DNA of 64,000 bases from contig NZ_CP042997.1 of assembly GCF_008087625.1 (NCBI RefSeq), positions 4,898,001 through 4,962,000 of the forward strand, read 5' to 3'. Of the stretch, positions 22,361-30,476 are shown piece after piece (position 1 is the first letter of the stretch; each line of letters begins with the position of its first letter). A model generated the notes under the pieces. It was not told where the DNA came from. It saw only the letters and a program-made list of their open reading frames with translations, and ran no database searches. The translations under genes were made by a program, and so were the position numbers. The stretch is from Aquisphaera giovannonii (GTDB lineage: Bacteria > Planctomycetota > Planctomycetia > Isosphaerales > Isosphaeraceae).

Positions 22361-24907
22361 ATGGACGACCCGGTCTCGGTGCACGTCCGGGAGATGGCCT
22401 CGGCCTGGGCCCGCGGCCGCCCCGTCGCGGCCGAGGACGTGCTGGCCGAGCACCCGGAGCTGAACACCGAGCAGGCCGTCCGCCTCGTCTACGAGGAGGT
22501 CTGCCTCCGCCGCGAGGCCGGCCAGGCCGTCGCCACGGCGGAGGTCGTCCGCCGCTTCCCCCAGTTCCGGGACGAGCTCGAATTCCTCCTCGACGCCGAC
22601 CGCCTGATGCGACCGCTGGCGAAGGCCGCCGAGCTGCCCGAGGCCGGCGAGGACCTCGGACCGTTCCGCCTCCTCGCCGAGCTCGGCCGGGGGGCCTCCG
22701 GCCGGACGTACATCGCCGCCGAGCCCGCCCTGGCGGATCGCCAGGTCGTCCTCAAGGTCATGGCCGCCGACCAGGAGGAGCACCTCTCCCTGGCCCGGCT
22801 CCAGCACACTCACATCATCCCACTCTTCTCCGAGCATACGTTCGCCGACCGCGGCCTGCGGGCCCTCTGCATGCCGTACCTCGGCGGCGCCAGCCTCGGC
22901 GCGGTCCTGGAGGCCGTCGCGAAGGTCCCGCCGGGGGGGCGACGCGGGCGGGACATCCTGGACGCCATGGACGCGGCGCAGAAGGGCCGCCCCGCGCCGG
23001 CCTCGTCGGACGGCCCGTACCGCCGCTACCTGGAGCAGGCCCCCTACGTGAAGGCCATCTGCTGGATCGGCGCCTGCCTGGCCGACGCGCTGCACGAGGC
23101 CCACGCCCACCGCCTCGTGCACATGGACGTGAAGCCCTCCAACGTCCTGATCGCCGGCGACGGCCTCCCCATGCTGCTGGACTTCCACCTGGCGCGGAAC
23201 CCGATCAAGCCCAGCGAGGCGGTCGCCGACCGCCTGGGGGGCACCCCCGGCTGGATGGCCCCCGAGCAGGCCGCCGCCATGGACGCCGTCGGCGCCGGCC
23301 GGCCCGTGCCGGGGGCCGTGGACCACCGGGCCGACATCTACGCGCTGGGCCTGCTGCTCCGCGAGGCCCTCGGCGGCCCGGGGATGCTCGCCGCCCCGCC
23401 CGCCGCCGCGGCGAGGCTCCGCGCCCGCAACCCGGAGGTCAGCGTGGGGCTGGCCGACGTCCTCGACCGCTGCACCGCACCGAGGCCCGAGGACCGCTAC
23501 CCGGACGCGGCCGAACTCGCCGACGACCTGCGCCGGCACATCACCGACCAGCCCCTCCGCGGCGTCCCCAACCGCAGCCCGGCCGAGCGTTGGCGGAAGT
23601 GGCGGCGCCGACGCCCCGGGGGCCTCATCCGGACGGCGTCCTGGGCGCTCGCGGCCGCGTTCTTGGCGGGCGGCGCGGCGGCCGCATGGGCGTACTTCGG
23701 CCAGCGGGTGGACGAGGTCGTGGATCGGCTGCACGTCGCCCAGCGGCTCCGCCGGGAGCACCGGTATTCGGAGGCGGCCGACCTGCTGAGGCTGGCCCTG
23801 GCGAGGGCCGACGGCGTCCCCGCCGTCCACGGCCTGCGCCGGGAGCTGGGCGCGGAGCTGCACGCGGCCGAGCTCGGCCGGAAGGCGACCGAGCTGCACG
23901 AGCTCGCGGAGATCGTCCGCTTCCGCCACAGCCTGCCGACCGCGGCGGCCGCCGCCGACCCGGGGATCCGCCAGCTCCTGGACCGCTGGGAGGCGACCTG
24001 GGGGCTGCGGGCGACGCTCCTGGGCCAGCCCGCCGGCACCCTCGACGCGGAGACCGAGCAGGCCATCAGGACCGACCTCCTGGAGCTCGCCCTCCTCTGG
24101 GCCGACCTGCGGGTCCGGCAGGCGCCCCGGGGGCGAGGGGAAGGGCAGTCCGGGGCCGCGGCCGCGGGGGCCCGCGAGGAGGCCCTGGCGGTGCTGGACG
24201 AGGCGGACAAGCTCTGCGGCCCGAGCCCCGCCCTGAACCGCCAGCGCCGGGCCCTGCGGCAGGCCGCCGGCGGCGCCCCCGAGGACGCGCGCCCGGATCC
24301 GCCGCCGCGGTCCGCCTGGGAGCACTACGACCTGGGCCGCTACTACCTCCGCGCCGGGATGATCGCGGAGGCCGCCGCCGAGCTCGACGAGGCCGTCGCG
24401 CTGAACCCCTCGGACTTCTGGGCGAACTTCCAGCAGGGGCTCTGCGCCTACGCCCTGGGCCGCTTCGAGGACGCGATCGCCGCCTTCCGGGCGTGCATCG
24501 CGCTGAACCCCGAGGCGGCCTCCCCCTACTACAACCGCGCCCTCGCCGAGGAGGCCACCGGCCGGGCCGCCCACGCCCTGGACGACTACCGGCTCGCCCT
24601 GGCGAGGGACCCGGGGATGACGTCCGCGCTCCTCAACCGGGGCAAGCTCCTCCTCGAGGCGAGGCGCCCCGCCGAGGCCGCCGCCGACCTGGAGAGGGCG
24701 CTGCCGACCACGACCGACCGGCCGACCCTCGCCCGGATCGAGTACGCGCTCGCCCTGGCCCGCCTCGCCCTGGGCGACCGCCCCGCCGCCCTCGCCGCCG
24801 CCCGCAAGGCCGCCGCCCTCGGCCACCCCCAGGCCCGCGACCTCGCCGACCGCCTCTCCCGCGGGGACGCCCATCGCACCTACGTCGACGCATATTCTCT
24901 CTTGTAG
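22361..24907 (+). CDS. Membrane Ser/Thr protein kinase with TPR repeats
   Basis: 848 residues from ATG 22361. A helical N-terminal domain (1-95) is followed by a Hanks-type kinase domain: glycine loop LGRGASGRTY (~110), catalytic Lys in VVLKVM (~131), catalytic loop HMDVKPSNVLI with D256 and K258, and DFH in place of DFG at 274-276. APE is present as GWMAPEQ. One membrane helix at ~425-447 (ASWALAAAFLAGGAAAAWAY) leads to an outer domain with TPR-like helices, clearest at ~650-830 (YYLRAGMIAEAAAELDEAVA, LALARDPGMTSALLNRG). The TPRs may sense a ligand or protein. The stop codon lies inside an inverted repeat arm. It follows the ECF sigma gene by seven bases. Confidence 0.85.
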   Translation: MDDPVSVHVREMASAWARGRPVAAEDVLAEHPELNTEQAVRLVYEEVCLRREAGQAVATAEVVRRFPQFRDELEFLLDADRLMRPLAKAAELPEAGEDLGPFRLLAELGRGASGRTYIAAEPALADRQVVLKVMAADQEEHLSLARLQHTHIIPLFSEHTFADRGLRALCMPYLGGASLGAVLEAVAKVPPGGRRGRDILDAMDAAQKGRPAPASSDGPYRRYLEQAPYVKAICWIGACLADALHEAHAHRLVHMDVKPSNVLIAGDGLPMLLDFHLARNPIKPSEAVADRLGGTPGWMAPEQAAAMDAVGAGRPVPGAVDHRADIYALGLLLREALGGPGMLAAPPAAAARLRARNPEVSVGLADVLDRCTAPRPEDRYPDAAELADDLRRHITDQPLRGVPNRSPAERWRKWRRRRPGGLIRTASWALAAAFLAGGAAAAWAYFGQRVDEVVDRLHVAQRLRREHRYSEAADLLRLALARADGVPAVHGLRRELGAELHAAELGRKATELHELAEIVRFRHSLPTAAAAADPGIRQLLDRWEATWGLRATLLGQPAGTLDAETEQAIRTDLLELALLWADLRVRQAPRGRGEGQSGAAAAGAREEALAVLDEADKLCGPSPALNRQRRALRQAAGGAPEDARPDPPPRSAWEHYDLGRYYLRAGMIAEAAAELDEAVALNPSDFWANFQQGLCAYALGRFEDAIAAFRACIALNPEAASPYYNRALAEEATGRAAHALDDYRLALARDPGMTSALLNRGKLLLEARRPAEAAADLERALPTTTDRPTLARIEYALALARLALGDRPAALAAARKAAALGHPQARDLADRLSRGDAHRTYVDAYSLL

Positions 24908-25063
24908 GGTGCGTGAAGCGGGACGCGGACGCACCGCGACCGGCCCGTCCTCGTGGGCGGCCCCGGATTCACCCCATGCAAGGCCCGCGACCTCGACGCC
25001 CTTGCCCGCCCCCCGCGACGCGGCGGCCCGGTGCGTCCGCGCCCCGCTTGACGCACCCTACAA
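24902..25063. repeat. 162-bp inverted-repeat element between convergent genes
   Basis: The left arm 24902-24936 (TTGTAGGGTGCGTGAAGCGG..) and the right arm 25029-25063 are inverted copies matching at 33 of 35 positions. They enclose ~92 bases of unrelated sequence. The kinase stop codon (24905-24907) lies in the left arm, and the M56 stop lies 24 bases beyond the right arm. The GTAGGGTGCGTCAAGCG wording recalls REP palindromes. It could also work as a bidirectional terminator. Confidence 0.75.
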
Positions 25064-25086
25064 AAGAGATTCGAACGATCAAATGC

Positions 25087-27669
25087 TCATTTTCTGCCAG
25101 CCTCGGGAGTCTCGCGGAGTACGACCACATGCTCCTTGCCGTCGGCGGTGATCCGGGCGCCCTTGAGCTGGTAGCCCTCCTTGTTGAAGGTGTACAGGAT
25201 GTCGTCGGCCGGCGCCCACGGCCAGCGATAGCGGCCCTCGCCGTCGGCCTGCCGGGGGATCTTTGCATCCGGGTATCCGGCCTGATTGCCGACATAAAGC
25301 CAGTTGCCGCCTTGCCAGATGTTGAACGAGACGTCCACGCCGGGCACCGGCTTTCCGGCGGGATCGACGAACTGAATCCGCAGGTCCTTGCCCGGACCGA
25401 GGCGAATCTCCAGGGGCTCCAGCCCGGGCCGGATGTCGATCTCCCGCCTCGCGGGCATCCAGCCCGGGCCGACGACCCAGAGGGCCTGCGCCTCGGACGG
25501 CAGCGGCGGGAGTGTAAAGCGACCCTGCTCGTCCGACTGGACGGCCTGGCCGCCGACACCCAGGTCCGCCGGAGGAACATTCGGGATGATCACGGCCCCC
25601 GCGACCGGCTTGCCGTCCGGGTCGATGACTGTGCCGCGGACGACGGCGGTCGGCCGCATCGTCAGGACGGCCGCCTGGCCGCGGAGCGCCTGGGCGTTCG
25701 GACTGCCCGGCCCGGCATGGAGTGCTTCCCGGTTCGCACCGACGGCATAACCGGCGCGAATGGGCAGGAGCTGGAGAACGGGCTCCGGGAGGACCTTTGT
25801 CGAGCCCTCGAAGACCCAGCGGCCGGTCGGCGCACCATCGAAGGACCAGCGGCCGGTCGCGTCGGACCGCGGGGCATGCTCGTCGGCCGCGAGCCGACCG
25901 TCGACCTTCGCCCGCCCACTGGCCCCCTCGGGCTGGCCGAAGGACGTGACCTCGACCCTCACCCCTTCGATGGGCCGGCCCTCCGGGTCGCGGACCGTGC
26001 CGCCGATGGTGCTCCCGCGATCCATCCGGAAGGTGAACTCCGGAGGCAAGGGCTCTCGCCGACTGTCCCGGTGTCCATCCACGGGGACCGGCCCGGAAGC
26101 CGTGCCGTCGCCATTGATGGAGACCACACGAGTGACGAAGAAGACGAACGTCGAAGGCCTGTCGACGCCGCCCCAGTGGGCCAGCATCGGCACGCAATGC
26201 TCGGCACGCGCCCGGAGGTCGAAGTCGGAGATGCCCCCGGGCAGCGGGATGCGCACCTGCCCTCGCCCGTCGGTCACGAAACGGGTGTCCCCCCGATACT
26301 CCGGCTCCGCGCTGATGTCGGCCTTGATGCTCACGCCGGGCATCGGCTTGCCGTCGGGGCCGACGGCCTTCACGAGGATCGACCGGCCCTCGGCATCGGG
26401 CGGCTCGGGCTTCGCAGCGGTCGGGGCCGCGGGCGGCTGCGGACTCGGCTGGGGCTCGTCGGCCCTGGCGACGAGGCGCATCGACGCGGCCAGCGAGCCG
26501 GCACCGAGGGAGAGGGCGAGGAGGCCGAGGATCGCGGCGAGAGGCGTCCGCGTGGCGGTGCTCCGGCCGGCGTCCAGCAGGCCGGCGATCCGCGTCTCGA
26601 GCTTCCCCCGCCAGTGGAGGATGCCGGCCGCCGCGACGAGCGGGCCGGCGTCGCGGCCGGTCGCGAGCTCCGCCAGGTGCAGGAGCGTCTCGCCGTAGCC
26701 GATCGCGTCGCGATCCCGGAGGACGTGGTTGTCGCACAGCTCCTCGCGGGCCCGCTCCAGCTCGCGGCCCAGGAGATGGACCGGCACGATCGGCCAGTAC
26801 AACGCCCGCGCGATCCCTTGCAGCAGGACGACCAGCGGGTCGCGGCGTCGCGCGTGGGCCATCTCGTGGACCAGCACGTCGCGGAGCTCGTCCGCCGAGA
26901 CCGCCCCGGCCAGGCCCTCGGGCAGGATCACCGCCGGCCGCAGGATGCCGACCGCGACCGGCGTGGCGAGGCCCGGAGCGACGAGAACCGGCGTGATACG
27001 ACGACGCCCACGCGAGGAGCGAGCCCCTTGGGAGCCGGCTCCGTCCGGCGACCGGGCGAGCCGAGGCCGGCGCAGTCGCCGGGCGGAGCCGGCTCCGACA
27101 TCGTCCCCGATGCGGCCCAGGGCGGCGGTTACCGCGGGGTCGTCGACCGGCCTCGCGGAGAGCCGCAGCGACCTCGCCCGTCGGACGCCACGCGTCAGGC
27201 CCAGGAGCAATACCAGGGTGCCGAGGCCCCAGATCCCCAGGACGATCGCGATCGCCGCACGGTGAGGGGAATGGACGTCCGAATGACCACCGACCGGCAT
27301 GGCCGCCTCGGCTCGCGACGTCTCCCCGGGCCGCGGGGGCAGGGGGCTGATCGGGGCGAGGGCCTCGTCGGCATTCGGCAGGGGCTCGCTCGCCGCGACG
27401 GCCCGCGTCGTGGGCAGGACCGGGACCGCGATCGCCAGCCCCGCCCAGGCGACCAGGCCAGCCAAGGCCGGCATCGCCAGACAACCCGCCAGGGCACAGA
27501 GCAGCACCGCATGCCGCGGCGCGGGCCGGCGGGAGAGCCACCGCAGCCTCGCGGCGAGCACGGCGGCCGTCGCCAGCAGGGCGGCGCCCAGGGCGACCGC
27601 CGCCAGATGTGTCGCGGCCGCGTCGCCGGGATAGAGCAGATCCATCGTCGTCATCCAGGACATCGCCAT
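25087..27669 (-). CDS. BlaR1-like M56 family metallopeptidase with carboxypeptidase-regulatory-like domains
   Basis: 860 residues from ATG 27669, overlapping the BlaI stop by four bases. It has N-terminal membrane helices (AAVALGAALLATAAVLA, HAVLLCALAGCLAMPALAGL, AAIAIVLGIWGLGTLVLLLG). The zinc protease motif is VLVHEMAHARRRDP with H268, E269 and H272, and ERAREELCDNHVL supplies the third ligand region. After a further helix (LAAILGLLALSLGAGSLA, ~400) comes a long extracytoplasmic half with Ig-like domains: GPDGKPMPGVSIKA, VRDPEGRPIEGVRVEV, VIDPDGKPVAGAVII and VDPAGKPVPGVDVSF. BlaR1-type proteins sense a signal outside and cleave the BlaI-type repressor. Residues ~191-219 come from an R1 repeat lying in frame. 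Confidence 0.85.
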   Translation of the reverse strand: MAMSWMTTMDLLYPGDAAATHLAAVALGAALLATAAVLAARLRWLSRRPAPRHAVLLCALAGCLAMPALAGLVAWAGLAIAVPVLPTTRAVAASEPLPNADEALAPISPLPPRPGETSRAEAAMPVGGHSDVHSPHRAAIAIVLGIWGLGTLVLLLGLTRGVRRARSLRLSARPVDDPAVTAALGRIGDDVGAGSARRLRRPRLARSPDGAGSQGARSSRGRRRITPVLVAPGLATPVAVGILRPAVILPEGLAGAVSADELRDVLVHEMAHARRRDPLVVLLQGIARALYWPIVPVHLLGRELERAREELCDNHVLRDRDAIGYGETLLHLAELATGRDAGPLVAAAGILHWRGKLETRIAGLLDAGRSTATRTPLAAILGLLALSLGAGSLAASMRLVARADEPQPSPQPPAAPTAAKPEPPDAEGRSILVKAVGPDGKPMPGVSIKADISAEPEYRGDTRFVTDGRGQVRIPLPGGISDFDLRARAEHCVPMLAHWGGVDRPSTFVFFVTRVVSINGDGTASGPVPVDGHRDSRREPLPPEFTFRMDRGSTIGGTVRDPEGRPIEGVRVEVTSFGQPEGASGRAKVDGRLAADEHAPRSDATGRWSFDGAPTGRWVFEGSTKVLPEPVLQLLPIRAGYAVGANREALHAGPGSPNAQALRGQAAVLTMRPTAVVRGTVIDPDGKPVAGAVIIPNVPPADLGVGGQAVQSDEQGRFTLPPLPSEAQALWVVGPGWMPARREIDIRPGLEPLEIRLGPGKDLRIQFVDPAGKPVPGVDVSFNIWQGGNWLYVGNQAGYPDAKIPRQADGEGRYRWPWAPADDILYTFNKEGYQLKGARITADGKEHVVVLRETPEAGRK
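27028..27096. repeat. R1 palindromic repeat inside the M56 coding sequence
   Basis: GGGAGCCGGCTCCGTCCGGC (27030-27049) and its inverted partner CGCCGGGCGGAGCCGGCTCC (27077-27096) frame a short spacer, exactly the structure of the intergenic copies at 45763 and 51915. Here it is translated in frame as an Arg/Ser/Gly-rich segment between RIGDDVG and TPVLVAPGLATPV, where M56 proteins normally have a short turn. Confidence 0.75.
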
Positions 27670-28079
27670 CACGAGCCTCCCTTCTTCGCCCTCGTGGCGC
27701 GGGCCTGCGCCAGCATCTCGCGGATCCGCATCAGCTCCCCGGCGCTCAGGCCGCGGTCGTCCAGGAGCGCCGCGACGAGCGCCTCGGCCGAGCCGCCGCA
27801 GACCGTGTCCACGACCTCGCGGACCTTCTGCCCGATCGTCGCCCGCCTCGGCTGCGCCGCCGAATACAGGAACGTCCGGCCCTCCTCCCGGTGCCGCAGC
27901 CAGCCTTTCTCCTCCATCCGCTCCAGCAGCGTCCGCACCGTGTTCCTCGCCACCGGCCGCGTCGCCGAGAGCACCTCCCGCACCTCGCTCGCCGAGACCT
28001 CGCCCCGGTCCCAGACGATCTCCATGATCTCCGCCTGCGCCGGCGACAGCCCCGACGCCCCGCCCCGCGACCCGCCCAT
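27669..28079 (-). CDS. BlaI/MecI/CopY-family repressor
   Basis: 136 residues from ATG 28079, with GAGGGG six bases upstream; a GTG at 28085 is possible. The winged helix spans residues ~10-75: LSPAQAEIMEIVWDRGEVSA, then EVREVLSATRPVARNTVRTL and LLERMEEKGWLRHREEGRTF with LYSA, matching the BlaI signature 'LT.AE..IM.ilW..g'. The C-terminal helices (VREVVDTVCGGSAEALVAAL) make the dimer that the partner protease cleaves. It is co-translated with the M56 gene (ATGA). An inverted repeat at 28101-28136 lies just upstream and is its probable operator. Confidence 0.9.
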   Translation of the reverse strand: MGGSRGGASGLSPAQAEIMEIVWDRGEVSASEVREVLSATRPVARNTVRTLLERMEEKGWLRHREEGRTFLYSAAQPRRATIGQKVREVVDTVCGGSAEALVAALLDDRGLSAGELMRIREMLAQARATRAKKGGS

Positions 28080-28100
28080 CGGCACCCCCTCGCCACATGA

Positions 28101-28136
28101 CTACAGAATGTCGCCGATCATGACGACAGTGCGTAG
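28101..28136. promoter_or_regulatory. Imperfect inverted repeat upstream of the BlaI gene, probable operator
   Basis: CTACAGAATGTCG (28101-28113) and CGACAGTGCGTAG (28124-28136) are inverted copies with 10 of 13 positions matching and a 10-base spacer. The arms keep the TAC..TGT feel of BlaI/MecI operators (TACA..TGTA core). The position, 22 bases before the start codon of the repressor gene, suits autoregulation. Confidence 0.5.
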
Positions 28137-28300
28137 CCATGTCAATGGGGCCGGCCCCGGCGCGATCGGAGAGGGCCGTGCAAGAAAGTCGAGAGGTGAA
28201 CGGGCGGCCTTGTCCTTGCCCCACGCGTGGCCGCGTCCTTCTTGCCCCTTCCCCCACCGCGAGGCTTTGATTTCCCACAAGTCGAGGCGGGGACCTTTGA

Positions 28301-28333
28301 GGTCCCCTCCCCACACCGTGGGGGGAGGGGACC
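28301..28333. repeat. Long GC hairpin in the BlaI upstream region
   Basis: GGTCCCCTCCCC (28301-28312) pairs with GGGGAGGGGACC (28322-28333) around ACACCGTGG. It resembles the outer part of the 51-bp repeats at 32060 and 32640. Apart from this and the BlaI operator candidate, 28080-28503 contains nothing recognisable. Confidence 0.6.
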
Positions 28334-28503
28334 GGAGGATCGTGGACCAGGTCGTGGGGGAGCATGGCACTCTTCGAAAACCTGGCCGGGGACCTGGAAA
28401 CTTCCGGCCCTCGCCCGTTATGTGGTTGGTCGTTGACTCGCGCCCGCGGCGGGGGCACCCTGGGGCGGCGAGGCGGGCACATCACGAAGGAAGGAGCTCG
28501 GCG

Positions 28504-29943
28504 ATGGGCGGATGGCGGTCGAGGCTCGCGGTGTCGACCCTCGGGGTCGGCCTGGTGCTGCTCTTTCCACCGGGGGCATCGGCCCTGATCACCGGCGGGG
28601 TCGGCAATACGCCGATCGGCGACCCGGGGTGGCCGAAGGGGGCGGCGGCGATCTTCAACCACCCGGCGCGGATCGCCTGGTGGGAGGGGCCGCCGTTCGG
28701 CGGCGGGCAGTGGCACGCCGAGTGCCGCGGGGACGCGAAGACGCTCAACGCCATCCTCGCCGGCCTCTCGCGGATGGAGGGGAAGAACAGGCGCGTGCAC
28801 GTGCACGACGGCGTCGGCGCGAGCTTCTGGATCAACCCGAACCGGGAGGAGCAGAAGGCCCTCGACGCGCGGATCGACTGGATGTTCGTCGTCTGGGACC
28901 CGCGGAGCTGGCAGCGGCTCCGGGGGCTCCCGGCGGACCTGAACCCGACGGACCCGGCCGACGCCGAGGCGGGGCCGCCCACGGAGCTGCACGTCTGGGT
29001 CGGCGGCAACATCAAGTGGGCCGACGTCCGCGTGCCCGAGGGCCTGAAGGTCGTGGACGGGCGACTGGAGTCGCACGGCTACAAGGAGGCCGACGGGACG
29101 GTCCTGGAGGGGAATGCCTACGACCTCGCGACGAAGGCCCCGGTGGCCGCGAAGGTCCAGCTCCGTCGCGTCGAGCCGAGGAAGGGCCGATACGACCATC
29201 CCGTCGCGACCGAGGTCGCGGCCGACGCGAAGGGCCACTGGGCCTTCAAGAACGTCCCGGCGGGCTGGTACCAGCTCGTGGCCCTGGCGGACGGCTTCGC
29301 GCCGCGGGCCCTGGGCTACGCCCAGCCCGACGGCCAGCCCCGGCTCCAGACGTTCGCCGCCGGGCTGGCTCGCCCGGGCGAGCTCGCCGGCCGCGTGACC
29401 GACGAGTCGGGCCAGCCGTTGGAGGGCGTGGACGTCCGGATCGACAACCTCACCGCGTCCGCCGACGGGGCCGCGCCGGGGCGCTACGAGGTGCCCGACA
29501 CGCTCGAGTGCAAGACCGGCCCCGACGGCACGTTCCGCGTCGAGGGTTTGCCCGTCGGCAACGCCACGATCTGGGTCCGCAAGTTCGCCTACGTCCGGCC
29601 CGGCCTGGGGCCGAACGTCAAGGTCCCGGCGAAGGACGTAAAGCTCACGATGAAGAAGTCCGCCCGGCTGCGGGTCGTCGTGGACTTCGCCGGCACGAAA
29701 CGCCCGGCGGAGTACCTCGTGGAGCTCGAGCCGGAAGGGGGCAACGTCGTTGGGAGCTGGGGCGGCTCGTCGCAGCTCGACGAGAAGAACCAGGTCCAGT
29801 TCTCCGACGCCCCGCCGGGCCGATACCTCGTCCGCGGCAAGCCGAATCCGTCCGACGGCAGGGACGTGACCGGCCCGGTCAAGGTCGAGCTCGAGGGGGG
29901 CCGGCTCACCGAGGTGACCCTCAAGCCGGGCGAGAAGAAGTGA
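28504..29943 (+). CDS. Secreted protein with carboxypeptidase-regulatory-like domains
   Basis: 479 residues from ATG 28504, with AAGGAG nine bases upstream. A signal peptide (RLAVSTLGVGLVLLFPPGASA) is followed by a region of unknown fold containing WWEGPPFGGGQWHAEC and VHVHDGVGASFWINP, then two beta-sandwich (CarboxypepD_reg-like) repeats: GTVLEGNAYDLATKAPVAAK and ELAGRVTDESGQPLEGVDVR, with matching 'GHWAFKNVPAGWYQL' and 'GTFRVEGLPVG' ends. The same domain type forms the sensor half of the M56 protein next door. The two genes are divergent, so a shared response is possible but unproven. Confidence 0.7.
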   Translation: MGGWRSRLAVSTLGVGLVLLFPPGASALITGGVGNTPIGDPGWPKGAAAIFNHPARIAWWEGPPFGGGQWHAECRGDAKTLNAILAGLSRMEGKNRRVHVHDGVGASFWINPNREEQKALDARIDWMFVVWDPRSWQRLRGLPADLNPTDPADAEAGPPTELHVWVGGNIKWADVRVPEGLKVVDGRLESHGYKEADGTVLEGNAYDLATKAPVAAKVQLRRVEPRKGRYDHPVATEVAADAKGHWAFKNVPAGWYQLVALADGFAPRALGYAQPDGQPRLQTFAAGLARPGELAGRVTDESGQPLEGVDVRIDNLTASADGAAPGRYEVPDTLECKTGPDGTFRVEGLPVGNATIWVRKFAYVRPGLGPNVKVPAKDVKLTMKKSARLRVVVDFAGTKRPAEYLVELEPEGGNVVGSWGGSSQLDEKNQVQFSDAPPGRYLVRGKPNPSDGRDVTGPVKVELEGGRLTEVTLKPGEKK

Positions 29944-30208
29944 CGGCATGTCCGTCCGCCGCTCCGTCACGACTCGAGGCTCGCGCAGGCCCCTCCGGGA
30001 TCGCCTCGGCCTCCCAGGCGGGCCCGCGCCGGTTGAGCCGGCGGAGGCGATCCCGTGGTGTCGCTGCGCTCCACCACAGCCACCCATCGCTCGTGCATCA
30101 GCCGGCCGGGCTGGCGTCTCCATCCGGGTGGCTGCGGCAGAGCCGGAGGCGATGCCGCGGCATCGCCGGGGCGCCCAGGAGGGCCTCCCTCGCCGCCCCG
30201 GCCTTCCC

Positions 30209-30350
30209 GACCGCCCGGCGACCCCGCCGGCCTCGGCTCGCGCGGTCGCCGCACGGAGGCGGCTCCTCCAATCCTCCAATCCTCTCCTCTCCGGCTCTTC
30301 TCCTCCTCCCCGTCTTCTCCGTGCCCTCCGTGCCTCTGTGGTGAGTCCTT
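30209..30350. repeat. R1 and R3 repeats between 28504 gene and aldehyde dehydrogenase
   Basis: 30209-30267 is a diverged R1 unit (CCCGGCGACC ... CGCGGTCGCCGCACGGAGGC). It is followed directly by an R3 copy (30297-30350, TCTTCTCCGTGCCCTCCGTG then CCTCTGTGGTGAGTCC). The whole gap 29944-30476 is non-coding; 30050-30160 also contains short GC-rich inverted stretches (GGCGATCCCGTGGTGTCGCT). Confidence 0.6.
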
Positions 30351-30476
30351 CCCGTCCTTCCCTCCCCCTGTGCGCGGATTCCAGCCGGGACCGGCGGATC
30401 GGGCAAGACAGCGGGCTTGCCCGGCCGTTACCATTCGAAGGATTGACCCAGAGCCACGGTGAGGAGGTCGGACGCG

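Noticed and set aside
27669-30279. A single 1730-residue protein that extends the M56 gene upstream through BlaI and the 28504 gene
   Set aside because: The frame is open by chance; BlaI has a proper start, operator and ATGA overlap with the M56 gene, and the upstream sequence is antisense to the 28504 gene.
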